Below, one piece after another: positions 1 through 12,500 of a stretch of DNA of 17,192 bases (position 1 is the stretch's first letter; each line of letters begins with the position of its first letter). The stretch covers positions 1 through 17,192 of the forward strand of contig CAUPCB010000034.1 in the NCBI GenBank assembly GCA_963509715.1. Direction: 5' to 3'. The stretch is from JABCPE02 sp963509715 (GTDB lineage: Bacteria > Bacteroidota > Bacteroidia > Flavobacteriales > Weeksellaceae). Position numbers and translations under genes: made by a program. A model generated the notes under the pieces. That model saw nothing but the letters and a program-made list of their open reading frames with translations, ran no database searches and was not told the origin of the DNA.

Positions 1-152
1 TAACTCTTAAATGATTATATCCTATATTTTGATTATTCTTTGTATTTCTGAACCCAAATACCAACTATGATAAAAATCATATTGCACAGAAATATTAAAG
101 CCTATACATTTGCGAATGTTAAAATTTTGTTAAATAAATATTCAAATAGAAG
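1..152. other. Upstream intergenic region
   Basis: AT-rich non-coding DNA ahead of the toxin operon. No ORF of note is seen on either strand. The only recognisable signal is the Bacteroidota-type promoter at 82-112. The end of any preceding gene lies outside the window. Confidence 0.6.
82..112 (+). promoter_or_regulatory. Bacteroidota-type promoter for the toxin operon
   Basis: A TTG (-33 element) at 82-84 is followed after 20 nt by TACATTTG at 105-112, which fits the TAnnTTTG -7 consensus of Bacteroidota primary sigma factors. The start codon of the first gene lies 40 nt further on. All five following genes are within 14 nt of one another, so this is the likely promoter of the whole operon up to 13080. 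The assignment is by motif only. Confidence 0.6.
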
Positions 153-848
153 ATGAAGAAACTGGGTTTAATGCTATTGCTAATTTCTGGGCTATCCAAA
201 GGTCAGTATTTAGATAACTTAACCTATGGTCTGAAACTTGGTGCTTTGCATTCCCGTATTACCAATCTTCCAGAGATGCTTATTGGTAGGGAAAACAATC
301 GGCAATTGTTTGATATTACAAGTAAGGGCGTTTTTGGAGTTGAAGGTGGTCTTTTTTTAAATTATAAACTTCCTGCTTCCAGAGTTGCTATTCAGCCTGA
401 GCTATTATTTCGTTATTCAGGAGCAGAAGTAAACTACAACAACGAAACCACAGGCAGTAGTTACAAACTAGGGCTTAGGTATTCATATTTAATGCTTGGT
501 GGAATTTATAAGGTATATCCTTTCTTAGGGTTAAATATAGGCATAGGAGCTTTCTATTCTAAAAATCTTACTCCACATGCAATAAGTTATAACTCCAATG
601 AGCGTAATGGTCTCTATGATACCAATTTTCGCCAGTTCTATAGAGAAGGAATTGTGGGGAAGGATGATTTTAATTTGAGCTTTTCCTTAGGATATGAACT
701 TGAGGATAATTTCCATTTTGATTTAAGATATTATCTTGGTGTGGGAGATATGATAGGAAATAGAGTGACTTCTTTTCAATTTTTGGAAAACACTAATCGT
801 AACTCTTATCTAAGTCTCTCTGTAGGATATAGTTTTCATAATTGGTAA
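153..848 (+). CDS. PorT-like outer-membrane beta-barrel protein
   Basis: A 231-residue protein with a Sec signal peptide: a Lys-Lys start, a leucine-rich core and a probable cut after SKG before Q18. The rest alternates aromatic and small residues in short strands and ends in an aromatic strand (VGYSFHNW), typical of an outer-membrane barrel of about eight strands. Its length and pattern fit the OMP_b-brl_2/PorT-like family of Bacteroidota. It is a clear paralogue of the next gene: both share an SRITN/SKITN segment, a QPEL strand, a GKD block and a C-terminal LGYE...RYYLG / IGYE...RYHLG pair. It is the first gene of the operon and sits 6 nt before its paralogue. The substrate is unknown. A role in assembling or anchoring the surface proteins encoded downstream is inference from position only. 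No ribosome-binding site is obvious, as is usual in this phylum. Confidence 0.8.
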   Translation: MKKLGLMLLLISGLSKGQYLDNLTYGLKLGALHSRITNLPEMLIGRENNRQLFDITSKGVFGVEGGLFLNYKLPASRVAIQPELLFRYSGAEVNYNNETTGSSYKLGLRYSYLMLGGIYKVYPFLGLNIGIGAFYSKNLTPHAISYNSNERNGLYDTNFRQFYREGIVGKDDFNLSFSLGYELEDNFHFDLRYYLGVGDMIGNRVTSFQFLENTNRNSYLSLSVGYSFHNW

Positions 849-854
849 AAAGAA

Positions 855-1589
855 ATGAAAAAAATAGGATTTTTGTTGTTGCTGATTTCTGCTTCAGCAG
901 CATATGGACAGCGTTCAGAAAGAAGAATTACTTATGGTGTATTTGCAGGAGGAATGTATTCTAAAATCACCAACATTGAAAAGGTACTTATCCCTGATAA
1001 TATGTATGCAGGTTATACCATAAAAGAACCCTATAAATTTGGCTATGGAGCAGGTGCTTTCTTAAACTGGTACTATCCTGAAGTGAGAATCAGTTTTCAG
1101 CCTGAACTCTACTATTCCTACCAGCCTGGACAACTTGAATATACCGACACCAACGGACTAAACTATACCCTTAAATTTCCTTATCATAGCCTCAATGCAG
1201 GGTTTATGGTAAAGTTTTACTTTACAGAAGGTTTTTATGCAGGAGCAGGTCCTTATTTTAACTTTAATTTAGATAAAGATGTTTTGGAATACCGTTCCAA
1301 TGGATCAGAGATGTCCAAGAGGTCGGGTGTTTATTTTGAGCCTGATGCTGTGGTACAGAATGTTTTAAAACAGTCATTGGAAGGGAAAGACTATTTCCAT
1401 TTAGGTATGGGTATCGGTTATGAGTTTGATAATAAACTAAATATAGGCATCCGTTATCATTTGGGATTGTCAGACGCTTTGGAAACTCAGCAAAATGGAC
1501 ACCGCTACCGAGAGCAGAACAATAAGGTCAATGCTTTTTTTCTCAATATCGGTTACCGCTTTACTTTTGACGGATACAATAACTTTTAA
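855..1589 (+). CDS. PorT-like outer-membrane beta-barrel protein, paralogue 2
   Basis: A 244-residue protein with a Sec signal peptide probably cleaved after AYG before Q19. Periodic beta strands follow, with glycine/aromatic alternation (for example FHLGMGIGYEFD and FFLNIGYRFTF), as expected for a small outer-membrane barrel of the OMP_b-brl_2 family. It is the tandem paralogue of the preceding gene. It conserves the strands around SKITNIEKVLI, the QPELYYSY strand and the GKDYFHLG...RYHLGLSD block. The loops differ, with a longer charged loop around residues 145-175. It starts 6 nt after the previous stop and ends 14 nt before the T9SS-protein gene, so it belongs to the same transcript. Its function is not known. 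The barrel call is strong, while any link to toxin export or surface anchoring is inference. Confidence 0.8.
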   Translation: MKKIGFLLLLISASAAYGQRSERRITYGVFAGGMYSKITNIEKVLIPDNMYAGYTIKEPYKFGYGAGAFLNWYYPEVRISFQPELYYSYQPGQLEYTDTNGLNYTLKFPYHSLNAGFMVKFYFTEGFYAGAGPYFNFNLDKDVLEYRSNGSEMSKRSGVYFEPDAVVQNVLKQSLEGKDYFHLGMGIGYEFDNKLNIGIRYHLGLSDALETQQNGHRYREQNNKVNAFFLNIGYRFTFDGYNNF

Positions 1590-1603
1590 AATATACGAAA
1601 AAT

Positions 1604-3586
1604 ATGAGGAAACTTTATTTTTCACTAGGAGTTTTACTTTCCTTTTATAGGGTTTATGCACAAGAAAAATATCCTTCAGGAGTTCCCACTCCGCTCTACT
1701 GGATAAAAACCGAAAAGGAAAAAGGGAAAACACAAGTAAAAGAAAAAATAAAAGGACAGGAAATTCATTTTGATAAAGCAGAAGGGCTTAGCATCAATGG
1801 AAATCCTGTTTTTTACATTAAAGAAGGAAAAACAATTTCTCTGCCTTTAGAAAAATCTGCAGCAGAACATTACTCACTTTTTGTAGTTTATAAAGGAGAA
1901 AAAAACGAGGGAGAATATCCTTTATGGTCTCTTTTAAATACATCTGCTGCTCAGTATAAACTAGTAGCGACCAACCGTCGTTTTGCTGATATGGAAAAAA
2001 CCATGTACAGCAGCTATCCGCAGGGAAATAGAGACAAGGTAAAAATTCATTATTACCAGCATTATAAAAATCTAGAGTCCAAGGAAAATAATACCCCAAA
2101 TAAATCTTCTCAGTACGAACTTCATTTAGCAGGTAAAATAGCTCATCTGCCACTTGAAGAATTTTCTGGATATATTGGAGAAATATTACTTTATGACCGA
2201 GTGCTTTCCCCTATGGAAATGCAGCAGGTAGCATCTTATTTATCCATTAAATATGGTGTTTCTCTCAGCCAGACAGAATATAAAAATTACTATAACAGTA
2301 GAGGAGAGAAAATATGGGATTATACTGAACATAAGGAATTTAATCAAAATATTACTGCTGTAGGAAAAGATAAAGAGGGAGAAATATCCCAGATGGCCAG
2401 TAGAAATTCTAATGATGAGCAGATGATTACCGTAGGGCTCACTGCAAAAAATGGCAAGGAAATTCCAGATGGTTATTTTGTTTTCTGGAGTGATAATGGT
2501 AAAGAATTAGAACTAAAAAAGCAAAAAGAAGGGCAGCCTAGAGGACTCTCCAGAGTTTGGTTAATGGATTATCATAAACATCCTGATGTGGAACTGCATT
2601 GGAAGGCTGACCCCAGAGTTCTGCCTCCTCTTTCAAGTGATGAAGAAGCAAAGTCTAGTGAGAAAAATGATTACTATTGGCTGGTCACAGATTCTTCTAA
2701 GGAGCGATTATTTCATCCTACTTCAACAAAATATCATAAATTAGGAAAAGTTTCCTCTCAAAAGCCATTGAGTTTTAATAATTGGGAAGATTCTGCCAAT
2801 GGACAGACTGCCTATAGTATCTGGATAGCGCCAGAGATGTTTTCTCATTTAGATATAGAAGCCTCCAAATGCAGGGAAAGTCTCTCTGGAAAAGTGAGAT
2901 TTAATATTGTGGGAGGACAGGCTCCTTATCATGTAACCCTTCATAGAGAAGAAACTCCTTCCTATCAGCAAAGTATGAACTTAAGTTCTTCAGAACTTAA
3001 TCAAAAGGCTCTGCGCCTTTCTTCAGGAAAGTATTTATATAATATTTCTGATGCCTATGGAAGGACTTACAAGGATAGCTTTTATCTCTCTGACGGAGAT
3101 GCTCCGTTACCAAATCTCAATTCAGAATATATCATCGCTAAAAAACCACTGCTGCTGTCTCCAGAAGAAAGCTTGCCTAAAGGGAGCTATGCTTATCAGT
3201 GGTACCAGAACGGTCGTCTAGTTTCAGAAAACAAAAATTATCTCCTCAGCCAGGCAGGTGACTATGAGCTTAGAATCAAAAACGAGCATGGCTGTAAATC
3301 TGTTTCTAAATTCAAGACTTATGTAGAAAATGAAATTGCGGACTCCCAGATTCTGCTCTATCCTAATCCTGCTCCAGGAGGAAAATTTACGCTTCAGGCA
3401 GCGTTTCCTAAAACCACCAGCGGACAGGTCAGCATTTATACCATGGAGGGAAGGCTCATGCAGTCACAGAATTTCTATAATCTATCTCAGTATGAATATC
3501 ATGGAAATATTGGTGTTTCAGGGGTATATATCATCCATATTAAAACACTATTGGGAGAAAACAGCTTAAAACTTATTGTTCATTAA
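1604..3586 (+). CDS. LamG-like surface protein with T9SS type A sorting domain
   Basis: A 660-residue secreted protein. A signal peptide ends near VYA before Q20. Residues ~30-220 form a jelly-roll region ending in a GYIGEILLYDR strand (from residue 189) and a helix with SYLSIKYG. This is the usual ending of LamG-like (concanavalin-fold) domains in Bacteroidota adhesins. A SprB-repeat/Ig-like stretch follows from ~430 (GGQAPYHVTL), then another Ig-like strand pair near 530 (YQWYQNG). From residue 583 there is a T9SS type A C-terminal domain, with ILLYPNPAPGGKFT, a VSIYTMEGR strand, SGVYIIHI and a final lysine-containing strand (LKLIVH). The protein should cross the outer membrane through PorV/Sov-type T9SS machinery and be displayed on, or released from, the surface. 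It lies 14 nt after the barrel gene and 10 nt before the RHS gene. A role as adhesin or partner of the RHS toxin is inferred from this position. Confidence 0.85.
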   Translation: MRKLYFSLGVLLSFYRVYAQEKYPSGVPTPLYWIKTEKEKGKTQVKEKIKGQEIHFDKAEGLSINGNPVFYIKEGKTISLPLEKSAAEHYSLFVVYKGEKNEGEYPLWSLLNTSAAQYKLVATNRRFADMEKTMYSSYPQGNRDKVKIHYYQHYKNLESKENNTPNKSSQYELHLAGKIAHLPLEEFSGYIGEILLYDRVLSPMEMQQVASYLSIKYGVSLSQTEYKNYYNSRGEKIWDYTEHKEFNQNITAVGKDKEGEISQMASRNSNDEQMITVGLTAKNGKEIPDGYFVFWSDNGKELELKKQKEGQPRGLSRVWLMDYHKHPDVELHWKADPRVLPPLSSDEEAKSSEKNDYYWLVTDSSKERLFHPTSTKYHKLGKVSSQKPLSFNNWEDSANGQTAYSIWIAPEMFSHLDIEASKCRESLSGKVRFNIVGGQAPYHVTLHREETPSYQQSMNLSSSELNQKALRLSSGKYLYNISDAYGRTYKDSFYLSDGDAPLPNLNSEYIIAKKPLLLSPEESLPKGSYAYQWYQNGRLVSENKNYLLSQAGDYELRIKNEHGCKSVSKFKTYVENEIADSQILLYPNPAPGGKFTLQAAFPKTTSGQVSIYTMEGRLMQSQNFYNLSQYEYHGNIGVSGVYIIHIKTLLGENSLKLIVH

Positions 3587-3596
3587 TTGTATCAAC

Positions 3597-6500
3597 ATGA
3601 GAAAAAAATACTTCTATAATATATTTTTATTTTTAGGGATAAGTGCCAGCTTGGGAGCTGTAACCTATATTTCAAGGCATTTAGACTTTTTCAGCACTAA
3701 AGAAATAGAAAACAAAAATAAACCTGATACTACAGAAGAACATCCTAATTTATCTGGAAAGCTTCTTACTCCTTCCTCTGCAGCGGTCATCAGTCAGAAG
3801 GGATTTTGGGCTGAATTTCCAGAAGGAAGTGTCTCTAAGGCACTAAGAGTATCTGTTTCTGCCTTAAATAAAAGAAATCTTCCTGCTCTAGGAAGCAACA
3901 TAATTAATCTAACAAAAAATGCGGAGGGTTATCGTATGCGGCCTGGGGGAATTTTATTTGAAAAGGAAATTTCTATTGAAATTGCTTATGACAAAACTAA
4001 AATCCCAGAAGGATATACTGAAAAAGACATTTCCATTTTCTTCTATGACAGAGCTAAAAAGCTATGGCAGAAACTTCCACAATCAGAAGTAAAATCTCAT
4101 TTAGCAGAGAGTGTCAGCGGGAAAACTAAGGAATCTTCAGACTTTATTGCGGGAATTATCAAACTTCCTGAAAGTCCCGATACTTCAGGTTTTACTCCTA
4201 CCAGCATCAGTGGACTCAAAGCTGCAAGCCCTTTTGTTGGAGTACAGTCAGTTTCTCCACCTTCAGCAAGTCCAGACGGCTCAGCTTCAACCTCCTTTTC
4301 TATAGATCTTCCAGCTGGAAGAGCAGGTATGCAGCCAGGACTGAGTATACAATACAGCAGTGATGGCGGCCAAAGCTGGCTGGGAACAGGATGGAATTTA
4401 ACCCTTCCTTCCCTAAGTATTGATACCCGCTGGGGAGCACCTCGTTATGATGCTCAATATGAGACAGAATCTTATATTTTATCAGGAGAAGAACTTCTGC
4501 CTAATACCCACAGAAATGAGTGGGAAAACAGAACTACAAACAAGCGTTTTTACCCAAGAAGGGAAGGGGGCTTTAACCAAATCATTAGAAAAGGAAACCA
4601 TCCTAATAATTATCATTGGATGGTAAAATCTAAAAGCGGGGTTACTTTTTACTATGGGGGAGATGAGAACAGTATAGCCGCTTCTTCTGTGCTTGCAGAT
4701 CCTCAGGGGAATATAGGGCACTGTGCGATTTCTTCTCAGAAAGACCTGAAAGGAAACAGTATCCACTATGAATATGTAAAAGATGGAGGGGTTCTCTACC
4801 CTAAAAGTATTTATTATACTGGAAAAAACAACACCAAAGGGGCTTACTCTGTACATTTTATTACAGACAAAGACTTGGGAGAAAACCTAAGAAATGATGT
4901 TCAAATTTCTGCAAGGCTTGGTTTTAAACAACAGCACAACAGGCTTCTTCGAAAAATAGAAATAAAGTACTCTGGACAAATGGTTCGCTCTTATGAGCTG
5001 GTCTACAGAGAGGGTGCCTTCAAAAAAACATTACTGAAAGAAATCCGCAGTTATGATGCCGAAGGACAGCTTTTCTATACTAACAAAATGGATTATTATG
5101 ATGATGTCCATGATAGTAATGGCAATTATATTCCTTTTGGAGCTTTTAAAACTTGGCAGGTTCCATCTGATAACATTGCCTATACTATTCTAGGAATAGA
5201 TGGTTTTTCTGGTAAACCTACACTGGTGGGAACTTCCAACTCCGAGAGTGGAGGGGTAAACTTCCGAGTGGGAGTAGGAATTACAGGAATAGGCAGATTT
5301 AATAACAGTACCTTAGGAGGCGGTGGAGGAAGCAACTGGGGAAGCACTCATTCTAAAGTTCTCTTTCAGGATATAGATGGAGATAACCTTCCTGATAAAA
5401 TTTATATTGATGGTAGCAGCGTTTACTATAGAAAAAACCTTACCGCTTTAGGAACAGAAGGTTTTGGTCCCAAAATTCCTATTAATCTCTCTAGTTTAGG
5501 AAGAACAAAATCTAACTCTTATAATTACGGGGTAGATTTAATGATTAACCTTAATAACAAAGCAGGTTTTCCTATTGGTTATAACAAACAGGTATCTAAG
5601 AATATCACTGAAAGTTATTTCATGGACTTCAATGGAGATGGGCTGGTAGATTTTGCCAATAGAGGGACGATATACTATAACCGTCTGGTAAATGGAATAC
5701 CAACATTCTCACCAAGTAGTACAGGTACACCTTCTCCTATTCTCAACACAGGAACCCTTAGTATCTCAGGAACCACAGGAATTACCCGAGAGGAATTGGA
5801 AAGAAACAATCCGCTTCATGATGTGGTAAGAACCTGGAAAGCTCCAGTGGCAGGAAGAATTTCCATTTCCCATACCTACAAATTGATAGAAGATTTATCT
5901 CCTAAAAGAGCTGAGTATACAAAAAATGATGGCACTCCAAAAGCAGATGGGGTAAAGCTTTATTTTCAGCATAAAGGAAATCTTGTTTGGCAGGAAGATA
6001 TTACTGCTGATGATTATGCCTTGAAATCCAAAACCGAAGAACTCAATGTACAGAAAGGAGATGTGCTTTACTTCAGAGTAAGCTCTAAGGAAGATGGAAA
6101 CTATGATAAAACTTTTTGGAAACCAGAGATTACTTATACTTCTCTTGCTGCAGCACAGGATGAAAACAGCCTTGATTTAAAGAAATATACCATAGAGGAT
6201 ATTCTCTTTTCTTCTGAGCAGATGTATGCTTTTCCAAGCGATACTCGTCCTACATTAAGAGGTAACTTTGTAAAAGGGGCTACTACAGATGGTATTAAAT
6301 TAAAATTTTATAAGATAGACCTTACTCATGGCAGTAAAACTCTTGTTCATGAGCAGTATTTCAGTGAAGCTGCCGCTACCTATGATTTGTCTTTAATCCC
6401 GCTGGGCAGTTTCCAGCAGGCTGAAGCACTGAAAGTAGAAATAGAAAGTGAAACAGAAATTAACTGGAGAAATATTGACTTTAGACCTAGTATAGAATAT

Positions 6501-9500
6501 ATAGATGGCGAGGGGAGAAGGGTAAGCCATCCTATTAATGCTGACTTTAAAATTTATGAGAAGCTTGATAACTTCTATACTCCACGCTATATGATGCCTT
6601 CACAAAAAGGAAAGCTAAGGATTCATCTATATTCTGCTACTCCTCCTACTTCACCAACACCTACTCCCGCTCCAGGAACCCCACCAACCAGTGGAGATAT
6701 CCTTCTAACAGCAAAGCAGGAAGGAAAAGTAGTAGCGCGTAAACGCTACAAGGTAGTGAATGGGATACTGAGTCTGAATCCAAAACCTTCTGATATAGTA
6801 TCTGATTCTGTGGTATTAGGAAAAGAAGTTTTTATAGAAGCTAATGTTTCCAATAAAAAAATGAAAGAATTCCTTGATGACCATCATTTTGAAATTAAAG
6901 CTCAAATTAAGGATTCTATAAGACTGGCGAAGACAGACCCTCGATATACTCCTACTCATCGTCATCATATTGCTACCTCCATTCAGCAACATAGAGATTA
7001 TGGGGTTTATATTCCTTTTGAGGAACCTCATAGTGAAGTAAAATTTGGTAAAGCCTTTAGAGGATGGGGAAGTTTTGTGCTTAATGGAACTAAAGCTTCC
7101 AGTACCATAGACCAAAGTCTGCTGGTAGAGAACTATGGAAATTATGACAGCTCTAACCCTCCTAATGTAGATCCTAGTCAGCATGATGGAAGTATTGCCC
7201 GTCCAGAAATGGAGGCTTCTAATCATTATTTCATTAGAACAAAAGGAAATACTCCTATTTCAAGATTTACAGGATTAGAAGATGATATTTATATCAGCAG
7301 AGAGGAGTTTTCTCCTTCCAGATTAGGGGAAAATGATATTATTCAGTATTTAGACACTTCACTTCCTGTGCTTTCAGGAGGTAGTGGTAGAGCCTTAAAT
7401 ATGGTTAATGAAGGGCGTAGTGAGGTCTTCTCTATAGGAGCAAATTTCGGAGGGGGAAGTGTAGGAATTGGTGGTTCCAGAGGTTCTGGAGATACCTACA
7501 TCAAAGAGACCATGGCGGATTTTAATGGTGACCGTTTCCCAGATTTTGTTCGTGGAGGCTTCGTGCAGTATACCACCCCGAGAGGAGGCATCTCAGCTCA
7601 AGCTGCAGAAATAGGAAACTTCACTCATTCTAAAACCTCTAACCAAGGAGGCTCTATCAATGGAACCTATGCCCATCCTTTAGCTAAATCGTCTGCATCT
7701 AAAAATACAGAGAAATCTACCCAACAGCAGCAAAATACTGCTACCCAAGGAACACAAGATGCTGATAAGGCAAAAGCAACACTGGGACTCAGCGGAGGCA
7801 TCTCTTCTGGAGAAGACCATGCAGAGCATACCTATACTGATATTAATGGAGACGGGCTGGCAGACAGAGTAACGAGTAGTTATGTTTCCTACAATACGGG
7901 ATATGGCTTCTGGAGTCCAGAACCTTGGAATTTTGGAGAACTCAATAAAGGAGAAAGTACAGATACCAGTGGAGGTCCAAGTCTTGGTTTTTCAAGACAA
8001 TCAGGATCCTTTACTGGAGGATACAGCTATGGAAAATCTATCACTGATATGAAAACTCAGCTACTGGATATGACCGGTGATGGACTGGCAGATAAAGTAA
8101 TCTACCAAGACCATGGAACTCTTGTTTATCCTAATCTTGGAAACCGATGGGATACCACTCCTCTGTTTATTCCTAGAACAGCTGGAAGGCCTGTAGGAAG
8201 AAATGTCTCCATAAGTCATGGAGGGGGTGTGAATATTTCTATTACTCCGCCACCTATACTATTTATCCGTCTCAGTTTTACAGGAGGAGGCTCCTATGGA
8301 ACCAATACTAACCGTGTAGAGGCTACTTTCCTTGATGTAGATGGTGATGGCAACTTAGATTATGTACTCTCTGAAGATGAAAATGACCTGAGAGTAGCCT
8401 ATTCTAATATCCGCAGAACCAATATGCTGAAGAGGGTAGAAACAGCAACAGGAAGCTGGTTTGAAATAGATTATGAGCGTAAAATGCCAACTTATGAAAA
8501 CCCTAACAGCCAGTGGGTACTCAAAGAAGTAAAGGTATTTGATGGCTATACTGGTGATGGAGAAGATTACGCTATCTCAAGATTTGAATATAACAAACCT
8601 TACTATGACCGAAGAGAACGCAGTTTCTATGGTTATGGTGAAGTAAAGCAGATGCAGATCAATCCACAAGATGGTACAGTACTGAGAACCAGCGTTCAGG
8701 AATATTATAATGAAGACTTTTTTAGAAAATCTCAGCTTAAGAAAAGTACAACCTTTGATAAAAATGGAGCGAAACTCAGCGAAAGCAGTGTAACTTACCA
8801 TATCGCAGATGCACAAAGCGGAGCGGTAATCCCGTCGAACCAACTTTCTCTTCCGCAGATGGATACAAAATCTGTATTTATCGCACCAAAAGAGGAGAGA
8901 GAACGAGTATATGAGCAGAGCGATTACCTAGAAAAGAAAACGGAGAAACACTATGACCAAGTAGGAAATATCGTCAAGTACATAGACCATGGAGCAGGAA
9001 AACCTTCTGATAAGATAGAAGCTGATATCCGCTATTATGAAAGTGCAACCCCTTACTTCGGGGGTATTGCCCAAAGTATCATCGTAAAAGATGCTAATGG
9101 AGAGGTAAGAAAACGGGAAGCAGACATCCACCCGCAGACTGCAGAAGTCATCAAAATACGCCAGTTCTCTGGAGTAGGAATCTATACAGAGACACAGCTT
9201 TCTTATGATGAATATGGCAACCTGGTACAGGTAACTGGTGCAGAGAATGAGAAAGGACAACGCTCACAGCTCAGCTATCAGTACAACCCTGAAACTCACA
9301 GCCATATTACCAAGATTAAAGATCATTTTGGGTATGAAAATACCATGGAGTATGACTACCGCTTTGGAGCACTGGTAAAAACTACTGACCGAAACGGGGA
9401 GAGTATGCTCTATACGCTGGATGCTAAGGGAAGAACCATCAGTATCTTAGGGCCTAAAGAAGCCAAAGCTGGAAAACCCTACACCATCCGCTATGAATAT

Positions 9501-12500
9501 CCGAACCTTAATCAGTCTCGTCCTGCTGGACAGCTGCCTTATGCACTGACCAGAAACTACGACCCTGAGCATAACCGAGATATAGAAACCTATACTTATG
9601 CTGATGGGCTGGGAAGAGCGGTGCAGGTGAAAAAGACCGCAAGTATCTTCAGGGGAAGAGGACTTGCTGATGAAGAAAAACACATCATCTCTGGAAAACA
9701 GATCTATGATGCCTTAGGCAGGGTAGTAGAGACCTATTATCCATTCACTGCATCGGTGCAGAGCCAGCTGGTACCCGCACCAAGCAGCAGCATCCCGCCG
9801 ACCAAAACCCTCTATGATGAGAAAGACCGGCCGGTAGAGCAGATTCTGCCTGATGGTTCCAGCGTGAAAACAGCTTATAAAATCACCCACCACAAGGGGG
9901 AAAATACCCTGCACACCACACAGACTGATGCGCTCAATAGACAAAGCCATACCTATACCGATGCGCAGGGAAGAGTGCTGACCCAAGTGCAGCCTGACGG
10001 CACAGAGACCCACTTTGAATACAGTGCCATAGGAGAGCTTACCAAGGTAACTGATGCACAGGGACACCAAACCCTGAGCGAGTATGACCTCTTAGGAAGA
10101 AGAACCAAATTAGTACATCCTGATGCAGGAACGACTATTTTAGTCTATGACAAGGCAGGAAATCTCATCAAGAGACAAACCAGCCAGATACGCGGAGAAA
10201 TGCCTGATGGCTACATCACCTACCACTATGATTACAACCGCCTGCAGGAGATAAAATACCCGAAATACCCTGAAAACAGTGTCCGCTACCACTATGGAGC
10301 ACAAAGTGAGCAGGCAGGAAGAAGAGGAAGACTCTGGCTGGTAGAAGATGCGAGTGGAGGAACTGAATACTTCTACGGAGATATGGGCGAGGTGACTAAG
10401 GAAATCCGAAGTCTGCGGATAAAGCCTGTAGAAGTGCAGACCTATGTAACCCAGTATGAATACGACAGCTGGAACCGTATCCAAAAGCTGGTTTATCCTG
10501 ATGGAGAAAGACTGGACTTTGGGTATAATATTGCGGGGAACTTAACGAGCCTGAAAGGCTATAAAGCTCCCGAAGGCACAGCACCAAGTGAGGAGCATGC
10601 CTACACCTACCTGAAACAGCAGGGCTATGATGAGTTTGAGCAGAAAGTATACCGTCTCTACGGAAACGATACCGAGACCCGCTACCACTACGACCCTGTG
10701 ATGAGACGCCTTAAACAGCTCAAGGCCGAAAGTCTTGCTCCAGCAGGAGGCGGGGGAAATTTCCTTATCCAGAACAACCGTTATGCGTATGATTTGGTAG
10801 GGAACATTCTCAAGGTGGAGAACCAGCTCCCGATTATCCGCAATGCACTGGGCGGGGCTTCCAGCTATGAATATCAGTATGATAATCTCAACCGGCTGAC
10901 CCTCGCCAAAGGAAACTACACCGGAGAGCTCACCAGCGCCAGCTATGAGCTGAAAATGAGTTATAATAATCTTAACTCCATCACAAAGAAAGAACTAAAT
11001 CACCTCTCCGGAGGGATGCAGAAGGGCTATACGCTGGACTACAGCTACAACAACCCTGCCCACCCTCACGCCCCAAGTGAAATCATGGAGATGGGCAAAC
11101 CTAAAGCCCGAACTTACCAGTATGACGGCAACGGTAATCCTGTGTACTACGAGGAATCTAAGAGCTTCCGCGCTATGGTTTGGGACGAGGAAAACAGGCT
11201 GAGAGGCATTAATGATAATGGAAAACTGCATCTCTACACTTACGACCATGCGGGCGAGAGAGCGGTGAAAAGCAGCGGGGAGAGCAGTACGGTGGTGACC
11301 AACGGGCTGACATCGGCAGTCATCACCCATATGGACGACTATACCGCCTATGTGAATCCTTATTTCGTGGTGCAGAAAGGGAAATTTACCAAGCATTATT
11401 TTGAGGGTTCGGCAAGGATAGTGAGTAAGCTGGGCGAAGGGACTTTTGTGCATAAGAACACGGGCATCATGGCGGGAGGAATAGACTACATCCGCCAAAA
11501 CGCCCAAATGCAGGAGGCAAGGGACAATTATATTCGTGGACTGAAAGTCCCGCCTGGTCCGCCGACACAGCATGGCATCTACGCCAGCCCAGAATGGACA
11601 GGACAGCCTTACCCGAGCCTTGGATGGCAGAATATCCGCCAAGACCAAGAACCACCGGAAGGCTGGCCAAGACCACCGAAGTTCAATGAGCCGGGAGATG
11701 TCCCAGGTCCTCCTGTGCAGTACGGAGACCCGATTATGCCACAGACCGTGAAAGCAGGGTATGGCTTTGTTCCGAATGGAATAAGGGAGAAAAACCTTTA
11801 CTACTACCACCCAGACCATCTGGGGTCAAGCAGTTACATCACGGATAGAGAAGGAAGAATAACCCAGCATACGGAATACATAGCCTTTGGGGAAGTGCTC
11901 TTTGAGGAACACAGCACAAGCAAGACCATACCGTATTTGTTCAATGGGAAGGAATTAGACCAAGAAACCAATCTAACTTATTTTGGTGCGAGATATCTGG
12001 ATATGAAAACCAGCCTGTGGCTGAATACTGACCCACTCAGTGGTTATAATCCAATACAAGAGACAGAACACTATATAGACGGACAGCATAATAATGGGGT
12101 GTTTAATCCAATGAACCATAATACCTATGGATATACTTACAATAATCCTGTGATTTATGTGGATCCAACAGGAAAACAAGCGTATTTTATACATGGAACA
12201 TCTTCTAATTCAAAGAGATGGAGTGATAAAACAGTTAATACTTTATTAAAAATCACAAATAATAAGCACTACTATAGGACATTTAATTGGAAAGCTCCAT
12301 TAACTAATAATCAAAAAACAAGAGGGAAGGCAGCTGAAGAATTATCAAATTTTGTAATAAAAACAATGAAAAAAGGAGAGGATATTACACTAATTGGTCA
12401 TAGTCATGGTTCTAATGTTGCCATACAAGCATCTAAACTTATTTACAAAAAAACGGGTAAAAAAGTAAATATTATTAGTATAGCAGCTCCTGCATATAAC

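Noticed and set aside
3576..3596. TTG start giving seven more residues on the RHS protein
   Set aside because: It would overlap the preceding gene by 11 nt, while ATG 3597 opens a normal MRKKYF signal-like N-terminus 10 nt after the upstream stop.
10995..11819. 274-codon open frame on the minus strand
   Set aside because: It lies fully inside the RHS gene and its translation is rich in Cys, Trp, His and Arg without any domain pattern. It is an antisense shadow of the GC-richer RHS core.
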